Origin: Balaenoptera acutorostrata
Taxonomy: Eukaryota; Chordata; Mammalia; Artiodactyla; Balaenopteridae
Assembly: GCF_949987535.1 (NCBI RefSeq)
Contig: NC_080068.1
Span: 78,579,254 to 78,643,253, forward strand
Length of the DNA: 64,000 bases
Direction: 5' to 3'
The position numbers and the translations under genes were made by a program. Within the stretch, counting starts at the first letter, position 1, and every line of letters begins with the position of its first letter. The notes beneath the pieces were generated by a model. The model saw only the letters and a list, made by a program, of their open reading frames with translations, was not told where the DNA came from and searched no databases. Of this stretch, positions 11,141 to 20,604 are shown piece by piece.

Positions 11141-12000
11141 TCAAGAGGTAGAGGCAAATTAAAAGTCCACGCAATCTCACACTTGGGGGACAGAGCCAAC
11201 TTGGGCCCAGCACTGTACTGAAAGGGATAAGGGCAGCCATTGCTAGTGCTCATGGAGATGGTGGATAGGGAGCTGTCGTGAGCTCTGACTGGCATACTAG
11301 AACTGTCCCAGCGTGTGTCCCAGCCTGGACCAGGCACACGATACAGCTCCTCTTGCTTCAATGCTGCTCCCCATTGCCAAGCATGGGGAGAGTGCACACT
11401 TAGAGAGAACAGACCAGCTAGGACCCGACCCTCAGGATTTCTAACTCCAACACCTTGGGACCTGACAATGCCCATAATAGGGTGGTGATGGCCAATGAAC
11501 ATGGGAGAAGCCCCAGTTCACACCTGGCTCTGGTTCTAGCCTCTCAATCTCTAGTCCCACCTCACACCAAGGTGATGGCTTCCAGCACACCCTGGGGGAA
11601 GATGTGACCCATACTCACATGCAGAGGACACCCCTTCAAGACCAGGATAGGTATCCTAATTTCATAGAGACAGAGTGAGTTAAACAAAATGAGAAGACAA
11701 AGGGATTTCTTTCAAATGAAAAAATAAGAAAAAAAAAACCCTGGGGAAAAAAAAAAAAACAGCCAATGAAACAGATAAATAATTTACCAGATAAAGAGTT
11801 CAATGCATTAGTAATAAGAATGCTAACTGAACTTGGAAAAAATTGAGATGAACACAGTGAGAATTTTAACAAGAAACAAGAAAATATAAAAAAGAACCAG
11901 TAAGAGCTGAAAGATACAATAACTGAAATGAAATACACACAAGGAGTTGACAGCAGACTAGTTGATACAGAAGAACATATAAGTAATGTTAAAAAAAGTT
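11141..12000 (+). mobile_element. L1 5' UTR plus start of ORF1
   Basis: 11,141-11,640 is GC-richer and reads as an older L1 5' UTR (gggggacagagccaacttgg, ttggcaatgggg complement, accttgggacctgacaatgc). 11,640-12,000 is an ORF1 N-terminal remnant with the A-rich coiled-coil wording (aacaagaaacaagaaaatat, gatacaataactgaaatgaa). An L1 5' end without its 3' part, lying inside another L1, needs a rearrangement or an incomplete insertion. Confidence 0.65.
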
Positions 12001-12050
12001 CATGCAACCTAAATGTTCATCAATAGAAAACTGGATTAAGAAAAGTGGGA

Positions 12051-12300
12051 AGGACCTCCCTGGTGGTCCAGTGGTTAAGAATCTGCCTTCCAATGCAGGG
12101 GACGCGGGTTCGATCCCTGGTCAGGGAACTAAGATCCCACATGTCGCAGGGCAACTAAGTCTGCGCACCGCAACTACTGAGCCCTCGCACTTTGGAGCCC
12201 ACGCGCCACAACTAGAGAGAAGCCTGCATACCACAACTAAGACCCGATGCAGCCAAATAAAGAGAAAGAAAAAGAAAGAAAAAGAAAAAAAAAAGAAAGA
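12051..12300 (+). mobile_element. tRNA-Glu SINE, intermediate form
   Basis: Head cctccctggtggtccagtgg, B-box region gggttcgatccctggtcagg, then a shortened body (gcgccacaactagagagaag) and agacccgatgcagccaaata with a GA-rich tail. The flanks gaaaagtggga and gaaaatgtggga look like a decayed target duplication in L1. Confidence 0.85.
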
Positions 12301-12551
12301 AAATGTGGGATACACACATACACACATATAAATAATGAAATATTATGCAGCCTCTAAAAAGAAGGAAATCCTGTCATATGCTCTAACATAGATGAACCTT
12401 GAGGACATTATGCTAAGTGAAATATGCCAGTCACAAAAAGACAAATAGTGTATGATTCTACTTATATGAGGTATCTAAAGTAGTCAAGTTCCATACAGAT
12501 GGCCAACGGAACATCATTAATCATCAGAGAAATGCAAATTAAAACCACATG

Positions 12552-12715
12552 AGGGACTTCTCTGACGGTCCAGTGGTTAAGACTTCGCCTTTCAGTGCAG
12601 GGGGGGTGCGGGTTTGATTGCTCAGGGAGCTAAGGTCTCACATGCCTTGCTGCCAGAAAACCAAAACAAAAAACAGAAGCAATATTGTAACAAATTTGAT
12701 AGACTTAAAAAAAAA
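12552..12715 (+). mobile_element. Short tRNA-Glu SINE with extended 3' end
   Basis: Head cttctctgacggtccagtgg; the end has the extension aacagaagcaatattgtaac followed by poly(A). Flanked by atgag, where L1 sequence continues (accacatgag | atgagatgtcacc). Confidence 0.83.
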
Positions 12716-12770
12716 AAAATGAGATGTCACCTCATACCTGTCAGAATGGCTATCATCAAAAAAAACACAG

Positions 12771-13116
12771 GGGCTTCCCTGGTGGTGCAGTGGTTAATAA
12801 TCTGCCTGCCAATGCAGGGGACATGGGTTCGAGCCCTGGTCCGGGAAGGTCCCACATGCTGCAGAGCAGGTAAGCCCGTGTGCCACAACTACTGAGCCTG
12901 TGCTCTAGAGCCCACAAGCCATAACTATTGAGCCTGTACACCACAACTACTGAAGCCCTCACGCCTACAGCCCGTGCTCTGCAACTGCAACAAGCATGCA
13001 CTTCGCAACAAAGAGTAGCCCCCGCTTGCCTCAACGAGAGAAAGCCCACATGCAGCAACGAAGACCCAACACAGCCAAAAATAAATAAATAAAATAAATA
13101 ATTTTTTTTTAATTAA
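12771..13116 (+). mobile_element. Long CHR-type SINE
   Basis: Full-length long form with an (AAAT)n tail. The duplication aaaaaaaacacag ends at 12,770 and again at 13,130, within the L1. Confidence 0.92.
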
Positions 13117-13710
13117 AAAAAAAAACACAGATAACAAATGTTGGTGAGGATGTGGAAAAAAGGGAACCCTCGTAAATGTAAATTGGTGCAGCCACTGTGG
13201 AAAACAGTATGGAGGTTTCTCAAAAAACTAAAACTAGAACTACCATATGACCCAGCAATTCTACTCCTGGGTATATGTGAGAAAAAATGAAAACATTTAT
13301 TGGAAAAGATAGATGCACCCCAGTGGTCACAGCAGCACTATTTACAATTGCCAAGATATGGAAGTAACCTAAGTGTCCATCAACAGATGAATAGATAAAG
13401 AAGATGTACACAATGGAATACTACTCAACCATAAAAAAGAATGAAATTTTGCCATTTGCAACAACGTGGATAACCTTGGAGGATATTATGCTAAGTGAAA
13501 TAAGTCAGAGAAAGACAAATACTGTATGATACCACTTATATGTGAAATCTAAAAAATAAAACAAGCTAATGAATATAACAAAAAGAAACAGATTCACAGA
13601 TATAGAAAACAAATCTGTGGTTACCAGTGGGGAGAGGGAAGGGGGTGAGGGGCAAGATAGGTGTAGGGAATTAAGAGGTACAAACTACTATGTATAATAT
13701 AAGCTACAAG

Positions 13711-14108
13711 CCATATGCTAACACATATATATGGAATCTAAAAAAAGAAAATGGTCAGAAGAACCTAGGGGCAAGACGGGAATAAAGATGCAGACCTACT
13801 AGAGAATGGACTTGAGGATATGGGGAGGGGGAAGGGTAAGCTGGGACAAAGTGAGAGAGCGGCATGGACATATATACACTACCAAACGTAAAATAGATAG
13901 CTAGTGGGAAGCAGCCACATAGCACAGGGAGATCAGCTCGGTGCTTTGTGACCACCTATAGGGGTGGGATAGGGAGGGTGGGAGGGAGGGAGATGCAAGA
14001 GGGAAGAGATATGGGAACATATGTATATGTATAACTGATTCACTTTGTTATAAAGCAGAAACTGACACACCATTGTAAAGCAATTAAACTCCAATAAAGA
14101 TGTTAAAA

Positions 14109-14144
<36 letters not shown>
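13711..14144 (+). mobile_element. Young 5'-truncated L1 3' end, 14-bp TSD
   Basis: Last codons of ORF2 (cacatatatatggaatctaa), then a cetartiodactyl-type L1 3' UTR (gcagacctactagagaatgg, ctagtgggaagcagccacat), a G-rich tract at 13,961-13,990, aataaagatgtt and an AT-rich tail. The perfect duplication atataagctacaag lies at 13,697-13,710 and 14,145-14,158. Its low decay and perfect duplication indicate a recent insertion into the older L1. Confidence 0.9.

Positions 14145-14150
<6 letters not shown>
14115..14150. repeat. (AT)n microsatellite
   Basis: A pure TA/AT run of about 36 bp grown from the tail of the young L1. The right-hand target duplication begins inside it. Confidence 0.9.
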
Positions 14151-14151
<1 letters not shown>

Positions 14152-14445
14152 CTACAAGGATATATTGTGCAACACAGGGACTATGGCCAATATTTTATAA
14201 TAACTATAAATGGAGTATAACCTTTAAAAATGGTCAATCACTATGTTGTACACCTGAAACATATAATATTGTCCATTAACTATACCTCAATAAACAAATA
14301 TAGTAGTCAAACTCTTACAAAGTAGGATGACAGATGCCAGGGGCTAGAGGTGAGGTGGGGGAGGCGGGGTTGTTCAATGGGTAAAGAGTTTCAGTTCTGC
14401 AAGATGAAAAAGTTCTAGAGACCTGTTGTATTAACCATGTATATA

Positions 14446-14885
14446 CAGTAAGTCCCCTCCATACAAACCTTCAAGTTGCGAACTTCCAAAGATGCAAACG
14501 TGTGCTCGCATGTCCAATCAAGTAAGGCGTGAGTGAAATTACAGCTTGCCCTCTGTCTCCTATTGCTGAGAATCCTTCAGCTCTACCATCTCCCACCTCC
14601 TCTCCCTCCTCCAGTCAGTAAACCTTCTTGCCTGTTCACTCGATGCCAGCTCCTGTATGCCAGCTATTGTACAGTACTACTGTACTTTTCAAGGTACTGT
14701 ACTGTAAGATTTAAAATGTTTACTTTTTTTGTTTTTTTATGTATTATTTGTGTGAAAAGTATTATAAATCTATTATATTACAGTACTATACAGTCGATTG
14801 TGTGAGTTGGGTACCCAGGCTAACTTTGTTGGACTTATGAACACGTTCTCAGAATGGAACTTGTTCATATGTAGGGGACTTACTG
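14446..14885. mobile_element. Pogo/Tigger-like nonautonomous DNA transposon, 440 bp
   Basis: Terminal inverted repeats: the left end cagtaagtcccctccatac and the right end gtaggggacttactg are reverse complements over about 23 bp with few mismatches. TA lies immediately outside each end (14,444-14,445 and 14,886-14,887), the target-site signature of Tc1/mariner-pogo elements. No transposase frame is present. It is inserted in an L1 tail. Probably an artiodactyl Tigger-type family, named from memory. Confidence 0.85.
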
Positions 14886-15393
14886 TATTATTAACACTAC
14901 TATACTGTTCACTTAAAAATAGTTAAGATGATAAATTTTGTTATATGTTACAATTTTTAAAAAATCTATAAGGGGTTTAACTACAAAGAAAAACACATGT
15001 AAGAGAAGGGAAAGAAAATGTTCACTCAAGAGAGGTGAAGTCAGAAATAGAACAGAAAAGAAAATCACAAATAGAAATCCCAAGAAGTATAAATTTAATT
15101 ACAATTACACCATCATTTATCAACTCTAGGTCTCCTGATAAAATAGATTTACTGAATCTTTATAGCTCCAGAAACTATACGCAGAATACTCTACTAGGTG
15201 TTCTGTACACCCCAATATGACTGATTGTACATAAACCATATCCATGTCCTATTCAGCCACTTCTTTCCTACCAACTACCACCCTCCAAAAAGCCTCCATC
15301 CTCTCCTCCCTATCTTTAAAAATTCTAATTCTAAAAAGTTCAAATTCCTGTAGCGGAAAAACTGTTTGAAATTTGGTTTCTCAATACACCCTG

Positions 15394-15471
15394 AATTGAT
15401 AACAATGAAGAGAATTCTTAACTCAGACTATCAATTGATAACGATGAAGAGAATTCTTAACTCAGACTATC
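15394..15471. repeat. 39-bp head-to-tail tandem duplication
   Basis: 15,394-15,432 and 15,433-15,471 are identical except one base (aacaatg against aacgatg). Both begin aattgataac and end ctcagactatc. Confidence 0.97.
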
Positions 15472-15785
15472 CAAACTCCCAGCATTTCCTAGACAGTTTC
15501 AGTTCCTTAAAATAAAAGCAGTTTACAATTTATTGTTTCAACTTCCCACTTTCTGTTGACTTCTTGATCCAAGGCAATCTGACGCCTACATCTACTGGTT
15601 TTTCCCTGGCTGCCCCTTCTCAGTCTCCTTCATTGATTGCTTTTCTCCTGCTCACTCTTTCAGTGTCATTGTTACCCTGGGTTCTGTTCCCAACCTTCTG
15701 CTCCACCACCTTTTTCTAGGCCCATCCAAATCCATGGCTTCAGTCCCTATGACTCCAGCCAAGAATTCTCTCCCAAACTCCAATA

Positions 15786-16569
15786 TAGTTAACTGCCTTG
15801 AGATAGGAGATAGATGGGCCCCTGGGCTAGACAGCTGGTGTTTGTCAAGTGGAGTAAAATTGAAGCTTTGTTTTCCCTAGACACTCCAAGGACAAAGTTA
15901 GTGGCAAGAGCTGAGCTTTGCTGACGCAAAGAGATAAGATGACCGCTCCTGAGGACGACAAAAACTTCCCTGTCTGCACATGCACAGGAAGGCTCCTTGA
16001 GGGGTCAAAAAAGGGAGGGGGCGCCACCCCATAATAAGTGTGGACATACCCCCAACAGCCCTCTGCGGTGGAATCCACCTTAGCAAAAAGTTGCGCACCC
16101 ATGCTGGGGAGAGTCCTAGGACAGGTCAGATGTGAAAAAAGAAACAAGATTATTGGCCTAAAGTAAACAAAGACCCGCAAGGACTGTCCTATATAAGTGA
16201 TTTAAATCACCTCTGTACTGCACTCCTCCTCATTAAAGAAGAGACTCATACCCTTTCTCTCCAGGTGTATATTTCTGCCTTGCTTCAGGCTTAAATAAAC
16301 AAACTGTTTCTCTGTGTGCTCTCCCACTTGTTGTGTTGTGTCTCTAATAATAAAATTTGTACCGGTTTTTACAGTTTTTGCCTCCTTGAAACATTCCTGT
16401 TTTCAAACAGGGGCAAGAGCCAGGGCCTCTTTGCTTCTAGCCTCTAGCCCCTGGTGGTCTAGCAGCTAGGATTCCTGGTTTTCTTCCAGGCTACCCAGAT
16501 TCAACTCCTGGGCAGAGAACTAAGATCTCTCTTCAGGACCGCTCACTGCTGTCTCTCCGAGATCTGCCT
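15786..16569 (+). mobile_element. Endogenous retroviral LTR (class I-like) with short 3' flank
   Basis: Non-L2 insert with an LTR promoter layout: a TATA-like tcctatataagtg at about 16,188-16,200, start-region sequence ctgtactgcactcctcctca, and a polyadenylation signal ttaaataaacaaactg at about 16,292, with a second aataataaaatttgtacc near 16,350. No gag, pol or env frame is seen, so this is a solo LTR or fragment. Edges were not resolved to the base. The last 120 bp include tRNA-Glu-like sequence (16,444-16,515). Confidence 0.65.
16444..16515 (+). repeat. tRNA-Glu-like sequence, SINE relic
   Basis: cctggtggtctagcagctag followed by gattcaactcctgggcagag resembles tRNA-Glu along its A- and B-box parts but with many changes. 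It lies at the right edge of the LTR insert. Most likely a truncated old SINE; not a functional tRNA gene because the B box reads GATTCAACTCC instead of GGTTCGANTCC. Confidence 0.5.
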
Positions 16570-17133
16570 GACAGACATATCCACTTGGATGTTACACAGG
16601 CACTTCAAGCCTGAGAGTTCCAGCTTATAATGTTTCAATGACTCCACAGCTTTCAAGATCAAGTTCCAACTCCTTGGTAAACCATTCAAGGACTTCTATG
16701 ATTTGGCCCCTTACCTACCCCTACCGTCCTCTTCCTCTACTCCTCCCCAGGTACTCTCTACTCCTCCTGCATGTAATTATTTGTTTCCCAAATAATTAGA
16801 TAGATGGGCCCCTGGCCCATCTCACATCTCTGTGCCTCACACATGTTCTACCCAAAAGTCCCTCTACTCCATCCCACCCAACCCATATTTCTTGCCTCAA
16901 TTAACTTTCTTTCAGGAAAGTTTTCCACTATCCCAAAGTCTGATTTACACAGAGCTGCCACTGCATCCTAGATACACCTCTACCTTAGCACCTTTGTATT
17001 TATTTGTTTAGACTACTAGTCTATAAGCATCTCATAATGTGTTTCTATTTAGCAAACAAAAGCTTAACAAATATTTGTTACATGCCAGCACAAACCAAAA
17101 GGTCAATTTAGTTCTTTAAAATACTGGACTTAC

Positions 17134-17197
17134 CATTTCGGTACCTGGAATACTCAGGTCCATAATACAGGGCATCTCTTTCCCATGAATAAAATAT
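17134..17197 (-). other. Candidate minus-strand exon, 64 nt
   Basis: The best-looking exon candidate left of the CpG island. The minus strand has a polypyrimidine tract and acceptor tttattttcctag (ag complement at 17,198-17,199), 64 nt, then the donor aaatg|gtaagt (gt complement at 17,132-17,133). Two of three frames are open; one contains ATGs (MPCIMDLSIPGTEM). It lies just past the L2 end, in non-repeat DNA about 5.4 kb downstream of the putative first exon. Gene not recognised. Confidence 0.35.
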
Positions 17198-17219
17198 CTA
17201 GGAAAATAAATTGAAAGTC

Positions 17220-17528
17220 AGAAGGGTGGTTAAGATTTAGAATGGATATTCTTTGTGTCTGCCCAGAACTCCTTCTCCTCCCCTACTCCACCAGAGGCCT
17301 GATTCCTGCTAACAGACCCCTGGCTATATAAGTAAGCACATCACATGATGTAGGTTGAACTAGGCATAGTACCTCATCCCCTCAGCTGCAGGAACTGGTC
17401 AAAGGACAGGCATGTGAGCAACTCTATGTAGATCCTCTGACATGAGTCTCTAAGTAGGTAAGCCTGTGAGCCAGGAACCAGGTCCCACTTTGTGAAGAAG
17501 CGTATCTGCAGTAGGAGAGATGGCGCCA
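17220..17528. other. Unassigned, moderately GC sequence
   Basis: No gene seen. The text (ccctggctatataagtaagc, ctgggcaatgag-like phrases) could be an old LTR relic, continuing after the SINE at about 17,640-17,780, but I cannot place the family. Confidence 0.3.
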
Positions 17529-17635
17529 GTGGTTAGGACTAGTGGTTAAGACTCGGCGCTTTCACTGCCAGGTCCCAGGTCAGGGAACTAAGATCCCACG
17601 TGCCGCGGGGTGCAGCCAAAAAAAAAAAAAAATTT
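17529..17635 (+). mobile_element. Short tRNA-Glu SINE with duplicated A-box region
   Basis: Head truncated; ccagtggttaggactagtgg then ttaagactcggcg shows the agtggtta-gact segment twice in tandem. Ends with aactaagatcccacgtgccg, gcagcc and poly(A). Confidence 0.8.
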
Positions 17636-17639
17636 ATAA

Positions 17640-18007
17640 GAAGGATCTAACTATGGGCAAGTTCCCACCTTAGCTCCTTATGGCCATCTCTATCCATACA
17701 CTTTCTGTTATATGGTTATTGAACCAGTAACTTTTCCATCCATAGGCCATTTCAAACTGTATCTCTGTTATTTGCAATCCAAAAAGTCCTAACTAATAAC
17801 CTCTAACTAATATTCAGAGAAACTGAATAAGATGGAAATTATATGTAAAGGTATACTTCACTGAAACTGTAAAAGGAACTACTTAGTATGCCTTTCCTAC
17901 TTAAAAAACTTTCATCTATCAGATATAATGTCTTTCTCTTCCCTACTAGGTAAACCCCAAAATTACTATTTAATTCCCTTTTTAATACACTCTATGCAAA
18001 TCACATC
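17640..18007. other. Unassigned sequence
   Basis: AT-rich, no gene or clear repeat; see the note on a possible LTR relic at 17,220-17,528. Confidence 0.35.
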
Positions 18008-18131
18008 TTTTTTTTTTTTTTGGCCATGCCACGCAGCATGCAGGATCTTAGTTCCCTGGCCAGGGATCAAACCTGTGCCCATGCCGTGGAAGCATGGAGT
18101 TTTAACCACTGGACCACCAGGGGAGTCCCTC
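18008..18131 (-). mobile_element. Short tRNA-Glu SINE, antisense
   Basis: Poly(T), then ttggccatgccacgcagcat, ttagttccctggccaggg, and the inverted head ccactggaccaccaggggag. Flanked by tcacatc at about 18,000 and 18,130. Confidence 0.87.
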
Positions 18132-18532
18132 ACATCATTTTTTAAGATAGTCAATTTACCTCTTTCTTTGTTACACCCTAACCAGTACACGGTGAGATAA
18201 CAATAAGCAATTACAATGAGAATGTAGAATGCTAGGCAAACAAGTAGAGGGCTGGCTTCCCTAGAGAGGTTATCACCTCTATGGAGACCTGAAAGATAAG
18301 TATGAGCTAACAAAACCAAAGGGGAAGGAAGCAGGGAGCTAGGGAAGGCATTCCAGACAAGAGGAAAGCTTCTGTACTCAGGCCTAGATTTAACAAACGT
18401 GGCATCTTGAGGGAGAAATCCAAGTAACTGTTTATGACTAGCAGCACATTGAGGGCAAAAGGAGAAAGTGACAGAGGATGAAGAAGTAAACATGCCAGAT
18501 CATGATCCTGAAAGCCAAATTAAGAAGTTCAG

Positions 18533-18892
18533 GGACTTCCCTGGTGGCACAGTGGTTAAGAATCCGCCTGCCAATGCAAGGGACACGGGTTCGAGCCCTG
18601 GTCCGGGAAGATCCCACATGCCGCGGAGCAACTAAGCCCGTGTGCCACAACTACTGAGCCTGCGCTCTAGAGCCCGCGAGCCACAACTACTGAGCCCACG
18701 TGCCACAACTACTGAAGCCCACGCGCCTAGAGCCCATGCTCCGCGACAAGAGAAGCCACCGCAATGAGAAGCCCACGCACCGCAACGAGGAGTAGCCCCC
18801 TCTTGCTGCAACTAGAGAAAGCCCGTGCGCAGCAACGAAGACCCAATGCAGCCAAAAATAAATTAATTAAATAAATAAAAATTTTTTTTAAA
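18533..18892 (+). mobile_element. Long CHR-type SINE
   Basis: Near-canonical long form with four gccacaactactgag-type units. Duplication aagttcag at 18,525-18,532 and 18,893-18,900; the host repeat reads straight through when the SINE is removed. Confidence 0.93.
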
Positions 18893-18947
18893 AAGTTCAG
18901 ATTTTATCCTGAAGGCAATGAAAAGTCACACAAAAAAAAATGTTTTG

Positions 18948-19074
18948 GGACTTCCCTGGCGGTCCAGTGGTTAGGACTCTGCACTTCCACTGCAGGGGCG
19001 CACAGGTTTGATCCCTGGTAAGGGAACTAAGATCCCACAAGCCGCACGGTGTGGCCAAAAAAAAAAAAAAAAAA
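18948..19074 (+). mobile_element. Short tRNA-Glu SINE
   Basis: cttccctggcggtccagtgg head, gtttgatccctggtaaggga B-box region, aagccgcacggtgtggccaa end and an A18 tail. Inserted in the ancient repeat. Confidence 0.9.
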
Positions 19075-19364
19075 GTTTTTAGCAGCGGAGTTACAGGTTT
19101 AAATATGTTAGACAGATTACTCTGGCTATAGTGGGAAAAGTGGATTGGAAGGCAAGACTGGAAGAAGGGATAACCACTTGGGAGGCTATTGCGGCAATCC
19201 AGGTAAGAGATGATGCTAACCATGGAGTTGGATGTTAGCCTTGGGAACAGAGGAAAAGGCACAGATTCAAGAGATATTAAGGAGAAAGAATTCAACAGGG
19301 CTCAGTGATCAATCAGAATATGAAGCGAAAAAGAGAGGAAAAGGAATAGCCCATGTTTCTGCCA

Positions 19365-20240
19365 AGTTATTATTAGCAGCGCCTACTATTTACCGAATTC
19401 TTAGCACACATGCATTATCTCATTTAATCTTCCCCTAGAAAGAAGACGTAGTTTGTTTCATATTTTTGGTTTGAGGTTGGGAGAGGGAAGGTTGATAATA
19501 ACTACAGTTTGGGATATGCTCAGTCTGAGTTACCTGTGGGAGCATACAAATGAACATGTCATGAAGGTAGATGATATACAAGTCGGTTATCAGGAAAGAG
19601 CTCTGGGTTGGAGATATAAGAATTATCAGCATACACATAAGTAACTGGGAGAAATATTTGTTAAAGTAAAATATCTCTTTTATTCATGCCAATATTTATT
19701 TAATACCTATACAACTATAGCTTTGGGACTAGTGTTAGGGGAAAAAAAAATTGAGTAAAATTCAGTGAAACTCAGTTACTTTAGGGAGGAGGTAGCTCAA
19801 TATAGCAGTAAGTATATAGCGGTTCAGAGGTAATACAATGAGTACGTGATTATCTCTGCTGGGGGAAGGAAGGAAAGAAGACTTTACAACATGTACCACC
19901 TAAATCTTGAAGTAGGTTAGCAGAGAGTTTAGGGGGAGGAGGACACGGAGAACAGTGAAGACACTACAGGCGGAAGAAACAAATTCAAAGACAAAAGAAA
20001 AAAATTTTTAAAAGATACCCTGCTTCAGAACAGAAAAATTAAATATTATTCATGTCAGTCTCCCAAACTAATTCTTAAATTTAATAAATAGAGCAGATAT
20101 ATTAAAAAAAATTTAAAGACACATAGGGGAAATTCATTCTACTAAATACTATATCGTATTATGAAAGTAACATTATAAAAATTAAATGGTATGGCTACAA
20201 AAATCCGATAAAAGATGGAAGAATTGTTATTAAAAGTCAA
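19365..20240. other. Mostly unassigned, with a MIR fragment
   Basis: 19,365-19,450 resembles an antisense MIR (agcacacatgcattatctca, tttaatcttcccctag). The remainder, AT-rich with purine runs at 19,860-19,980, shows no gene or known family. Confidence 0.4.
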
Positions 20241-20257
20241 GAGTCCAGATATAATTC

Positions 20258-20591
20258 CTTTTTTAAAAAATTTTATTTAATTAATTTATTTTTGGCTGTG
20301 TTGGGTCTTCGTTGCTGCACGCGGGCTTTCTCTAGTTGTGGCGAGAAGGGGCTACACTTCGTTGCAGTGCGCGGGTTTCTCATTGCGGTGGCTTCTCTTG
20401 TTGTAGAGCACGGGCTCTAGGCGCGCGGGCTTCAGTAGTTGTGGCTCACGGGCTCTAGAGCGCAGGCTCAGTAGTTGTGGCGCACGGGCTTAGTTGCTCC
20501 GCAGCATGTGGGATCTTCCCAGACCAGGGATCGAACCTGTGTCCCCTGCATTGGCAGGTGGATACTCAACCACTGCGCCACCAGGGAAGCC
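20258..20591 (-). mobile_element. Long CHR-type SINE, antisense
   Basis: Complement of the long form, from tttttggctgtgttgggtct to cgccaccagggaagcc. Perfect duplication ccagatataattc at 20,245-20,257 and 20,592-20,604. Confidence 0.93.
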
Positions 20592-20604
20592 CCAGATATA
20601 ATTC

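Larger units (their letters stand above)
10969..12492 (+). mobile_element. L1 ORF2 3' region, split
   Basis: ORF2 C-terminal region in sense: 10,969-11,140 (gtaaaacggtgcagctacta, cagcattattcacaatagtc), resuming at 12,003-12,050 (cctaaatgttcatcaataga) and 12,300-12,492 (gatgaaccttgaggacatta, tgctaagtgaaatatgccag). The break at 11,141-12,002 holds the 5' end of a different L1, and a SINE splits the second part. Confidence 0.75.
12493..14965 (+). mobile_element. Second L1 ORF2 3' end and 3' UTR, heavily interrupted
   Basis: Starts at atggccaacggaacatcatt and runs through atgtcacctcatacctgtca, atccagcaattctactcctg-like text near 13,250 and ggaatactactcaaccataa to the 3' UTR at about 14,159-14,445, ending at about 14,888-14,965 (ttcacttaaaaatagttaag). 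It is broken by two SINEs, a younger L1 3' end and a pogo/Tigger-like element. Confidence 0.75.
15540..17085 (+). mobile_element. L2 LINE, split by an LTR
   Basis: L2 wording at 15,540-15,785 (tggcttcagtccctatgact, ttctctcccaaactccaata), resuming at about 16,570 (atatccacttggatgttaca, caggcacttcaagcctgaga; atgatttggccccttaccta) and ending near 17,085 (aacaaatatttgttacatgc). Confidence 0.75.
18185..19350 (+). mobile_element. Ancient interspersed repeat, family not named
   Basis: Diverged text found at other loci in the window: ggaaggcattccagacaaga, then gccaaattaagaagttcag/attttatcctgaaggcaatg, then agacagattactctggctat, gggaggctattgcggcaatc, and caggtaagagatgatgctaa. Two SINEs interrupt it. 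Related copies lie at 39,800-40,165 and 57,383-57,830. Confidence 0.55.

Noticed and set aside
12121..12327. F/S-rich minus-strand frame as a membrane peptide.
   Set aside because: Complement of a SINE's A/G-rich tail.
16444..16515. Possible real tRNA-Glu gene.
   Set aside because: B box and stem positions are degraded and it is joined to LTR/SINE-like sequence.
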